The translations under genes were made by a program, and so were the position numbers. Source: a virus. From it: a stretch of 64,000 nucleotides of DNA. Below are positions 35,701-43,300 of the stretch, piece by piece. Below the pieces are notes generated by a model that saw only the letters and a program-made list of their open reading frames with translations, was not told the origin of the DNA and did no database searches. The number at the start of each line of letters is the position of its first letter. Position 1 is the first letter of the stretch. The DNA lies in IMG/VR virus record IMGVR_UViG_3300009149_007629, positions 1-64,000 of that record. One strand, written 5' to 3'.

Positions 35701-36580
35701 TATCAATAGGGGAGTATCCATATGTAGCCTGAAAGGAACTCTGAGTGTATTGAGTACTTATATAAGCTCTTGCTAAATGTTTTTTCGCAAAGCACAGGGC
35801 TCCTACCGGCCCCCAATGCTCCGTAGTAGCAAAGTCCCTTTTGACCCTCCTCGAATAGTAAGATCCTTTCTTTGACAGAGCATGTGAATCATCATATGTG
35901 TCCGCTCTTATGGCAGGGTCCCTCATCAGTTTGTTCACGTCAGAAGGAGGAAGGAATCTAGTAAAACACAAATGAAGATCCGTAGTACTTGAGCTAGAAG
36001 ACCCAAAAAGTCTCCCCACATCTAATAGGATAGCTCTATTTATCCCAAAATTTAAATACCTATTATCTGGAACATTAAATCCTCCTCCTAAATAAGAAGC
36101 AAAAAAAGTATACTTAACATAAAGGTACTGGTTTGTATTCTGAGTAATGGGAGTTGATAGTTCTATAAAAGAGTTAAAATCACACTGGGTATAGTCCATA
36201 CGTAGACCTATCAAACGTATTGTGCGAGTCGAACCGGGTAATCCAAAGTTATTGCTTAACCAAAAAGAATTATTATCATAGTCTACTGTAGAAAGAGTTA
36301 AATTTAGGTCGCTACTTTCAACAAGGACACTTATACTGTCCGATAAACCCGCTACTCTATAGTCTGTAGCTGGATTTAAAATTTCATCAGATAGCTGTAT
36401 TCTATAATCGAAGCTCTGACTAGTTACTGATAAGTAACTACTGGCTCCTAAATCAGTTTGGTTACATAAAAGGCTTAACATCCTATCACTAACGGTATTC
36501 CATTGGGACCCTTCTAAATCAGTCTCATTCGTGTCAGCATTAACTAATTTCCACTCATAAAAACCTTTAGCTTTTAACAT
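32720..36580 (-). CDS. Large virion protein with four LPxPL modules (1286 aa)
   Basis: A 1286-residue protein. Residues ~1-350 are beta-rich and unrecognised. A module with the pattern G-x-V-x-F...LP(S/D)PL...YYxI-Y...I-x-V-S-x-T...G appears at ~350-437 (SLPSPLVIDTDYYIVYK), ~980-1060 (DVLPDPLVEERIYYAINV), ~1085-1155 (GVLPSPLSEFGYYYVIYV) and ~1170-1240 (GLTPFPLVNDTWYYAIPV). Similar modules occur in other phage structural proteins. The middle (~560-800) contains propeller-like strands (LYIGTNQGIFEYDTT; WAGHDTGLTRIDL). It follows the PKD genes and precedes the 454-residue gene. Likely a long tail-tip or fibre protein; the substrate is unknown. Confidence 0.75.
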   Translation of the reverse strand: MLKAKGFYEWKLVNADTNETDLEGSQWNTVSDRMLSLLCNQTDLGASSYLSVTSQSFDYRIQLSDEILNPATDYRVAGLSDSISVLVESSDLNLTLSTVDYDNNSFWLSNNFGLPGSTRTIRLIGLRMDYTQCDFNSFIELSTPITQNTNQYLYVKYTFFASYLGGGFNVPDNRYLNFGINRAILLDVGRLFGSSSSSTTDLHLCFTRFLPPSDVNKLMRDPAIRADTYDDSHALSKKGSYYSRRVKRDFATTEHWGPVGALCFAKKHLARAYISTQYTQSSFQATYGYSPIDTLRPSFSRVFAHPVGRESQIFNDAGYPPLSQGVLELSGIPNNIFNYVGKTRITKTGDASDVVDDTFTVSGSPIDDIIMDLDQDWAVNDIVRVTGGSLPSPLVIDTDYYIVYKNTTTTRLSTSEGGSAITLTSDGSGTMVRQNTGQYVVEASPWAPGDFIYQLSMGIDVDNKVMPHDLGWSGDPGEGGTAGAGPSISSYAMMDSMIEGCSELLGGYLYTVQKSRYSGDYNMCRWLWNTLETSEALCKFGDSSTRLRRVITIGTKLYIGTNQGIFEYDTTAPTTSPTLLVVGGDGLIDSNIKDMAYDSVTTYLWAGHDTGLTRIDLAGPTGIQYTTATALSGMSTYEIRICAGQLTANNGRVVRGGRYPDMSSDEGSYYYDKAWVLEDGVGWYNVMGIPGASSSYHYGVSIVEGTTQVFIRRGTDIRLYDVTVTGAGTGSASLVSPYPVSVENILSYCYGPLSQIYEDTFVDLYSYNPGDYNYVIRVAVYKLDGTSSVTNYGTAWYSRFNNCDATLYGGTLLSRLPWFYSCWRTKIALDNGMNIKLMSNVFFQVSDTGRPATYGWNGSSWEYQTSPTPRKIQKTGTMPFLDDLSLQFNNATGKPWDEQFIEGEQFTFGYGPMPFKDNLQTMSMQGKYFYCDARGEENAYDTIGSGEIYEISSATDPNFRDIDSDDDNARIYEIPASQSFSYSDVTDILTVAEDIPTGSKVLLYSDNDVLPDPLVEERIYYAINVSPTEIRLAYSVSDASNNTYINILTTPGVGVTTYTLPVQYSYVSISGSEEEAGGITADLGNNWLEVDGAIFQDGTTVQFKSDNGVLPSPLSEFGYYYVIYVDDTTIQVSSTPGPGSPIDILPTAGVGNITIYTQQKTGMFKYCTIDTGTDLISMDHPFPVGSLIRLKQDTGLTPFPLVNDTWYYAIPVAGEHDHVQVAETYQDALSNTPIIMAGPETPIVDLYRPVLPDNSYGVYSSRGHFQFSIRSTGKTFRLTYMYTMRG

Positions 36581-36595
36581 AACCTGTTACCCTCT

Positions 36596-37960
36596 TTAAC
36601 TATTCGTTATAGTAATACTACTCATTAATGCTGACCCACTACCCAGTGTAAAACTATCAGGATCTACAGTATAAAAATCCTGGTCAAACTCAGCAGTTAT
36701 CTCCGAAAAAGTACTTAAACTTAACGCTGAACCGCTCTTAAAAGAAAAACTATCAGGATCTACAGTATAAAAATCCTGATCGAACTCTGCAGTTACCCCC
36801 ACAGAACTTAACGACGCAGCACCACTACCTTGCTGAAAAACATAATCCCTGCTATCTACATTTATTTGAGGTGTACCTAAACCGCCCACATCTTCAAAAG
36901 GAGGCCAGATACTTATCTGTCTATACCCTGAAACAGGTGTAACGAACTCAGATTTTATAAGTGAGAAAAAGGGCGTTCTCATGCGTATGTACTTGTCACC
37001 GTATGATCCCGTCCACTGATACCACCTTTCAAAACCCTGAAAATCTAAAAAAGGTATCGTATCTTCTACCACAAAGAAATTATTTACATTAAAATAACCT
37101 ATCTCATAAAAAAAGGGCTTTTGAACGTATGCCTCATACTGTGTATCTATCTTAGGCAAATAAATAAACGGTTCGTATATACTTCCTACAAGGAAATATC
37201 CGAGTCCAGTTGTTCCCATTCTCATGAAGTCATCACTCTGTATTTCTATAGAAAGATTATTAGAAGAGCTACTCATCATAGTGAATTCGTTTTCTGGATC
37301 CCGCCTCATATTAATCTGAGCACCGAATCCAGAAAGAAGTACACTAGGTATGTACGACCAAGTCAGCTCATTTGCTACATCTAATACCCTAACATTCGAG
37401 GATGAGTCCTTCCTATATGTTACATAAATTTTATCTGATGAAACATCATAAAAAGCTTTAGGGTCTTCCCCCGTATTTAATATAAACTCATAGTCATCCC
37501 ATACCCAACTACCAGCCTGTTGTATCTGACGCCGCCCATATACGTACCTGCCCCACTTCTCTAACTCTTCTAAACTGGTAATAGAAAACTCACCTACATA
37601 TACTAGAGCTAAAAGGATCACATCCTTTACAACACTCATTGGGTAGTCTTCAGTATTGAGGACATTACCGACTGCATCTACATATATAAGCTGATTTGTA
37701 CTTGCGGGCATTACCAAAGAATGAGCCGTCCAAGATACCGGAGTACCATTTATCTCCCCATTACCCGCTTCCACATTAACGTTAAAAGTAGTGTCTACAA
37801 AAGAAGTTCGAGAATCACTGAGCCTCCCTGAATAAAGCTCTTTCTCATATAGTACCACAAACCTACCTGAGGGTAACCGGACAGCTGCTAGATCCCTATT
37901 TATTCGGAGATCATCTGTATCAAATGTAAGTCTTAATGATGGAAGATTATCAAAAGCCAT
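36596..37960 (-). CDS. Virion protein with tandem C-terminal repeats (454 aa)
   Basis: A 454-residue protein of unknown family, beta-rich throughout (FVVLYEKELYSGRL; FYDVSSDKIYVTYR). The last ~90 residues hold a repeated element: TAEFDQDFYTVDPDSF occurs twice, and a looser 'SGSAxLSS' motif three times (QQGSGAASLSS, KSGSALSLS, GSGSALMSS). The N-terminus (MAFDNLPSLRLTFDTDDLR) resembles the complete upstream 41-residue ORF. The start codon overlaps that ORF's stop by one base (TAATG). Its location between LPxPL and PKD genes suggests a fibre or tip component. Confidence 0.7.
   Translation of the reverse strand: MAFDNLPSLRLTFDTDDLRINRDLAAVRLPSGRFVVLYEKELYSGRLSDSRTSFVDTTFNVNVEAGNGEINGTPVSWTAHSLVMPASTNQLIYVDAVGNVLNTEDYPMSVVKDVILLALVYVGEFSITSLEELEKWGRYVYGRRQIQQAGSWVWDDYEFILNTGEDPKAFYDVSSDKIYVTYRKDSSSNVRVLDVANELTWSYIPSVLLSGFGAQINMRRDPENEFTMMSSSSNNLSIEIQSDDFMRMGTTGLGYFLVGSIYEPFIYLPKIDTQYEAYVQKPFFYEIGYFNVNNFFVVEDTIPFLDFQGFERWYQWTGSYGDKYIRMRTPFFSLIKSEFVTPVSGYRQISIWPPFEDVGGLGTPQINVDSRDYVFQQGSGAASLSSVGVTAEFDQDFYTVDPDSFSFKSGSALSLSTFSEITAEFDQDFYTVDPDSFTLGSGSALMSSITITNS
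36651..36795 (-). repeat. Direct DNA repeat encoding the C-terminal protein repeat
   Basis: Two 49-base copies at 36651-36699 and 36747-36795 differ at 3 positions by my alignment and are 96 bases (32 codons) apart, in phase with the reading frame. They encode TAEFDQDFYTVDPDSF. The near identity against divergent flanks suggests a recent in-frame duplication, perhaps adjustable in number by recombination. Confidence 0.75.
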
Positions 37961-38085
37961 TATATGCCAACCTTAACATAAAAGGCCCCTGTAAATGTCT
38001 TTCTTCTCAAAAAAAAATATTTAGGGCTGCGCTCAGCAGAGATATCAAATGTAATCTTATCCGAAGGTAATTTATCGTATGCCAT
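37960..38085 (-). CDS. Small ORF (41 aa), truncated copy of the next gene's N-terminus
   Basis: Reading from ATG 38083-38085 gives 41 residues ending at TAA 37960-37962. The start MAYDKLPSDKITFDISAER lines up with MAFDNLPSLRLTFDTDDLR of the downstream gene, after which the two diverge. Its start lies 3 bases after the upstream PKD gene's stop, and its stop overlaps the downstream ATG by one base, so it is in a chain of coupled genes. No purine-rich Shine-Dalgarno is evident. Either a very small real protein or a relic of duplication; hence moderate confidence. Confidence 0.45.
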   Translation of the reverse strand: MAYDKLPSDKITFDISAERSPKYFFLRRKTFTGAFYVKVGI

Positions 38086-38088
38086 AAT

Positions 38089-38550
38089 TTATGAGAGGTT
38101 CGCACTTAAAGTAACATTAAAATTCCCCTCTACAGCATACTCATGCTGAGGGCTTACATCAGATGAGACAGGAGAGCTATCTCCAAAATCCCATTCCCAA
38201 TCTGAAAGAACTAAACCAAAAGGAGCTACACTTGTATTAGTAAATTTTACTGTAAAAGGTATATACCCCTTCTGAACATCTACAGTATAATCAAGCTTTG
38301 CTATCTTAATTAGATTAAACATCCGGATATAATCTATCCCAGTACCACTATATAACTTTAGAACTACTGTATGGACTCCATAGGTATTATAAGTATGAAC
38401 AGCTTCAGGATCATTATCTGTATATGTCTCCCCGTCACCAAACTCCCACTCATATTGATAAGGCTCTCCTGAGGTTACATCTGCTAAAAAATTAACTGTA
38501 AGAGGCATTACTCCTACAGTAACATCCGCTATAATATTTGCTGAAGCCAT
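38089..38550 (-). CDS. Two-domain PKD protein (153 aa)
   Basis: The whole protein is two PKD modules: residues ~1-80 (IIADVTVGVMPLTVNFLADV, WEFGDGETYTDNDPE, HTYNTYGVHTVVLKL) and ~82-153 (YTVDVQKGYIPFTVKF, WEWDFGDSSPVSSD, EYAVEGNFNVTLSA). It has no other domain and no signal peptide. It lies 5 bp from the PKD/LamG gene and just before the 41-residue ORF. Likely part of a tail adhesin in which adjacent genes supply modular Ig-like arms. Confident on domains. Confidence 0.8.
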   Translation of the reverse strand: MASANIIADVTVGVMPLTVNFLADVTSGEPYQYEWEFGDGETYTDNDPEAVHTYNTYGVHTVVLKLYSGTGIDYIRMFNLIKIAKLDYTVDVQKGYIPFTVKFTNTSVAPFGLVLSDWEWDFGDSSPVSSDVSPQHEYAVEGNFNVTLSANLS

Positions 38551-38555
38551 ATAAC

Positions 38556-39218
38556 TTATACCCCATCCAGATAAACAGCCCTGCCACGGGTCTGTGAAAA
38601 GTACTCTCTTAAATCCTTACTCTCAGACCATATTTTAAGCTCATCCAGCTTTAACTGACTATCCTTCGCAATTTCTACCTTTGACTCAGATACTACCATC
38701 GGAGCTGTATTAGAAACTTTAGAGCTATCTAAAATTACCCTGTATAAATCTGATCTACCATAGTACAGTTGATCCTCTACCTGGTTATATTCTAAATAAA
38801 GCCACTTATTTATATCTCCTACAGCATCCACAGAACGTCTTATCGTACCCTTTGTCTCAAACACTAGATGAAGAAATTCATCTAAATAAAACTTCCAATA
38901 ATCCCCCGTATCATTATTAAGAGACTGCATAATAATAAACTGAGGATCTGTATAAACCTTATTAACAATTATATAATTCTCTTTTGTTACTGGGACGAGG
39001 TCTATGGTGTCATCCACTAGAAGAGTCACACTATACTTACCCTCTGACCAGTACGTGTGATTTATCGAGGAGCTGTTACCATCAATGATAGTACCATCCC
39101 CTAGTATCCATTTCCTTGAAATTATCGCAGTCGAGGATGTAGTATTATCATTGAGCGTGGTGTAAAGAACACCATCCCCTACTCTCTGAGTTACTGTAAA
39201 ATCAGGTACTGTCGCCAT
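38556..39218 (-). CDS. PKD plus LamG-like protein (220 aa)
   Basis: A 220-residue protein. Residues ~1-88 form a PKD-like module (FTVTQRVGDGVLYTTLNDNT, RKWILGDGTIID, HTYWSEGKYSVTLLV). Residues ~92-220 look like a concanavalin A/LamG-type jelly roll: FYLDEFLHLVFET, KWLYLEYNQVEDQLYYG, and the typical closing KLDELKIWSESKDLREYF. LamG-type domains bind glycans or proteins. The gene is 2 bp downstream of the 364-residue collagen/PKD gene. Inference: a host-surface binding component. Confidence 0.75.
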   Translation of the reverse strand: MATVPDFTVTQRVGDGVLYTTLNDNTTSSTAIISRKWILGDGTIIDGNSSSINHTYWSEGKYSVTLLVDDTIDLVPVTKENYIIVNKVYTDPQFIIMQSLNNDTGDYWKFYLDEFLHLVFETKGTIRRSVDAVGDINKWLYLEYNQVEDQLYYGRSDLYRVILDSSKVSNTAPMVVSESKVEIAKDSQLKLDELKIWSESKDLREYFSQTRGRAVYLDGV

Positions 39219-39220
39219 TT

Positions 39221-40315
39221 TTATACCGTTATATGCATTGTTTTTTCTGTATAACCCGCACTATTCGTAGCTTTCAAAGTCACCATATATTTACCAGAAG
39301 CAGCAAATATAACAGTCACATCTTTAGATCCAAAAAACCCACTACCCTCAATATCCCATTCCCAAGTATCAGGAAAAAATTTAGATTGATCGAGGAAATT
39401 AATCTTTAAAGGATTCAGAGGATCTACTGTATAGGTAAAGTCAGCTACCGGGTACATATCGACTCTTACCCAAGCATGTATAACTCCTGTTACACCCTCA
39501 AACCCGGTATAAGACCCCCTAACAAAAGAAGAGCCTCCTCCATTATATTTAAAAGCATGACAGTTATCTACTACACCCTCTTCTAACAAATACTGAGATT
39601 CATCTAGCTTTATAAAAGTAGCCCCGCCCCCAGGATTCCCTATAAAACCGGCTCCATAAGCCGTCCACCCAAAATCCCTCTCATACACAGAGTAATCTAT
39701 AAGTACAGGATCATTAACCTTAAACTTAGTATACAAAGTAAGTGCCAAATCCTGTGACACCCCCGTAACTCCCTGAAGACCTGTATAACCTTGAACCCCA
39801 AGTCCCGTATCTCCCATAGAGCCTGTTATACCTACGAGGCCTGTGACACCCGCATCTCCCTGGATACCCGTAGTACCAGCAGATCCAGTCACCCCTAAAG
39901 GACCTCTTAATCCTCTATCCCCCTGCTCAAACTGAGTAGAGAATGAAAAGGTAGACATCCTTGAGTATTCATAAATAGCACTTACTTCATATTTACTCAA
40001 ATACTGTTTAAATGAAATCTGTGCTATCGGGAGTAAATTTTCTATAGCAGCAAAGGATAGGGGACCTATAGGTTTGTCTGACTTCGTATGATGCTCAAAA
40101 TAGAAAGAGCCATCCTCTACCTTATAATACACATTTACTAAAAGATATTTATTCTTATCTTCAGGTAGTTTAAAAAATGGCTGACCCCAAAGAGGGATTC
40201 TAATATTTGAAAGAGTAATAATTTCAGTATTATAAACGACATTGCCTAGATTTACAATGTAATCCAGGCTTCCGTCTGCATTTCTTCTTTCATATATCTG
40301 ATTCTTATTTTCCAT
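39221..40315 (-). CDS. Collagen-like plus PKD fibre protein (364 aa)
   Basis: Residues ~1-125 are a beta-rich head (EIITLSNIRIPLWGQPFF; FYFEHHTKSDKPIGPLSF). Residues ~131-187 are collagen-like G-X-Y triplets (GDRGLRGPLGVTG, GTTGIQGDAGVTG, GLQGVTG). Residues ~190-285 resemble part of a LamG-like domain (KFKVNDPVLIDYSVYERDFG). Residues ~290-364 are a PKD domain (YPVADFTYTVDPLNPLKINF, WEWDIEGSGFFGSK, GKYMVTLKA). It combines three module types found separately nearby and sits directly after the 1488-residue gene (1-bp gap). Confidence 0.8.
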   Translation of the reverse strand: MENKNQIYERRNADGSLDYIVNLGNVVYNTEIITLSNIRIPLWGQPFFKLPEDKNKYLLVNVYYKVEDGSFYFEHHTKSDKPIGPLSFAAIENLLPIAQISFKQYLSKYEVSAIYEYSRMSTFSFSTQFEQGDRGLRGPLGVTGSAGTTGIQGDAGVTGLVGITGSMGDTGLGVQGYTGLQGVTGVSQDLALTLYTKFKVNDPVLIDYSVYERDFGWTAYGAGFIGNPGGGATFIKLDESQYLLEEGVVDNCHAFKYNGGGSSFVRGSYTGFEGVTGVIHAWVRVDMYPVADFTYTVDPLNPLKINFLDQSKFFPDTWEWDIEGSGFFGSKDVTVIFAASGKYMVTLKATNSAGYTEKTMHITV

Positions 40316-40316
40316 A

Positions 40317-43300
40317 TTATTTTCTTACAATCGGTTTGTTAGTCAGCCTGTACACCGATATTGATGTTGGAGCCTCTTCTGTGTACCCAGGTTCATACTC
40401 TATGTTATTATCTTCATAGAAACCCGTACGATTCTCTAAACGTGCTTTATAAACCTTTGAGAAGATAAGAAGTACCAACTCACCCCTTAAGAAAGGAGCA
40501 ACCATTTGACTTCTTATCCGAGCTAACATAGGAACAAAAACCTTACGCGGTGTACCTAAAGTAAGATTCTCCGCCTGGAAGATAACATCCTGAGAACAAC
40601 CTTTATAAAAAGGTCTACCCAAACGGTCACCCACATTATTAGGTTCAGACAATATGATGTCCTCTGCTAAGTTCTCTGATATTATACCAGGTAACTTAAC
40701 AAATCCTGTGTCGATACTAAATGAATTAAAATCCATGTCATCAATATTAGAAAACATATTGTCATTGGCGATGCTATCATCATTGATACCTATATGTTCT
40801 ACAGGAATCTCATATGGCTCCCCCTTTACCAGAGGTGTAGCACCCGTCCCTAAATTCGAGACATACACAAAATCAGAGGTATTTAAAATTTCTACCTTCA
40901 TCTCTGCAGGCAAATTTCCAATGCCCTGGTATGGGACATATCTGTAAAATACTGACGATGTAGATGTATCAGCTAGACCCGGTAATGTATTCAACTTCAG
41001 CAGCAATGGTATAAGAACCGTTCCCGCATTGATAGATTTATCAGGACCTAATGTTACCGTAATCGTAGATGTACCAAAACCTGCTACAGTATCCACAGGG
41101 ACACTCGAATAATATTCAGATCCCGGCGTATTGGATTTATATAAAACGTACATCTGGTTAGCACTATCCTTAGTCTCATACGAAGACATCCCTAAAGCTA
41201 TTGCTTCTCCTAAACCGGATACATTAGGATCATTTAAATCCACAACAAAGGAATTTACCAGGTTATTAAATGTTACGGGGTAAAGCATCCCGACATAAAA
41301 ACCCCCTACACCCTTAGATGCTACATTAAAAGCCGACACCATGGATGTCTTCAAAGCATCCTCATATTCACCTTTACTATGTGTCGTGATACTATCATCT
41401 ACATCCGTAATACTTATACCAGACCCTGTGATACCATACACACTAGGACTTATTGTAGCCTCTAATACCACCTCTACAACATTATCTGGTGGTATTACAT
41501 AAGCATCATCCAGGTATACTACCATGTTGTCATATACCACCTGATTATTTATAGTCTCACGATCCCTTAAAGACTTATCATCTGCAAAATCCGAGGATAT
41601 CTTATAGGAGCTACCATTTACATTCTTAACCTTTTTAACACCGTAAATAGTATACCCATTTAGATTCTTAGGGATACGAATAATATTTGTGGTTACCTCA
41701 GTTTTAAAGTAATAGTGGTACTCTAATAAAGACCCTCTAAACTGCTGGCCTTTATATTTTCTAAAAGACCTCAGATAGTCTGGGTCATCCGGTGTAACTT
41801 CAGCCTGTACTCCGTACAGATCCAGATCCTCCGCATTACCTAAACTTTCAGTAGGAGAATATATCGTAGTATAATCAGTATACCCTGAGACATTCTCAGT
41901 AAGGGTCTCATAGAGCTTATAAGGTTCCCGGTAACTTATCGCATTGAAATAATAAGATTCATTTATAACATTTACCGGGTCCGATATATACTTTACAGAA
42001 ATAGGATCCTGAGGTACCCGACTTAAACCGACTCCTGCATAATTCAGGTAGTGTGCTGTTATCTGGTATTCTATACCATCTAAGGTACCACCGGCTGGAG
42101 TATAGTCCTCTGCTAAATTAAACTTAACAGAGTTCGTACCCAAACCTTCAAAATTACCCTGGACGGGCTCTTCCGTTGCAACCCCGTCACGCAATACATA
42201 CGCACTATAATAAGCAGGGTCGTTGTGATATAGCCCATTATCTATTGGCCCAAAAGTAAGTTCGTCTTCTGTAATAAGTATATTCGGATCTAATGTTTTC
42301 TGGTCCTGTACAATCTTTGCTTCTGAACTCACTCCTGATCTGACCAGATTATTTATTTCTGTTACTCCAGTATACTGATCAGAATTAAAAATTGCAGTGC
42401 CATATTGGTCGCCACTTTGGCTTCTATCACTTATATTTGTTTTAAGCCTATTCGACATCAATTTATCAAAGTTTTTCTGTAGATAGTAACTGTATGAGTC
42501 AACAACTACCCGTCTTCTAATATCCGTGACGTCAAAATCAACAATATTTTCATAAGTAAGAGCATCTGGACGTATAGCATTTAAGTCATAAAATGTTGAG
42601 CCATTGATATTAGTGTCTTCATTAAAGGCCCCTGAGTTACGTCGAGTAACAAAGAACATCGGTATAGACCAGCTATACCCATCTACAGTATTTCTGCAGC
42701 GAGCTCTCCACAAACCATAATCTCCACTCTCTTCTCCCATATTTTCGTAGGAATAATTACCTGCGACATTTGTATCTACATTAGGGCCCTGACTAAACAC
42801 ATAGGATTGCCCTAACCCCGCCTCAGGATAATTGAATGGATCTACACCATCTACGACTCTTATACGATACTGTATCTGTACTCTTTTTGTAGTCTCTACT
42901 CCTACTGCATCTGATATTATATCATCAATCAAATAATCTTGAGCTTCCGAGAGGATATTGCCCTCAGGATAAATTCTACCCTTTGATTTAGCCCTTAAAT
43001 CAGTATCCTGTATCTCAGTATTCCCTGAGATATTTGCAGGGTCATACTTAATAATAGTGCCATCAAATCCGCTATACCACCCTAAAGAATCTGTAACATA
43101 AAAAACGTCGTTAAGATCCCCTGATACTCCCAGATCTAAGATCTCCCATTTTGACCCACTATTACTGGAAACTAACGCCACCCCATCTGATCCAGCGATC
43201 CATGCTTTATTTTCAACAGAGAAAGAGATATCAGCAGGGTAAGTACTTGTAAAAGTACCCGTGGTAGGTCTAAAATCTGAAGGCTGATTAAAACCTTGGT

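Noticed and set aside
26197-40315. Repeated short DNA motifs considered as a CRISPR array or iterons
   Set aside because: They are in-frame codons of collagen triplets and PKD cores within open reading frames, unevenly spaced and not identical.
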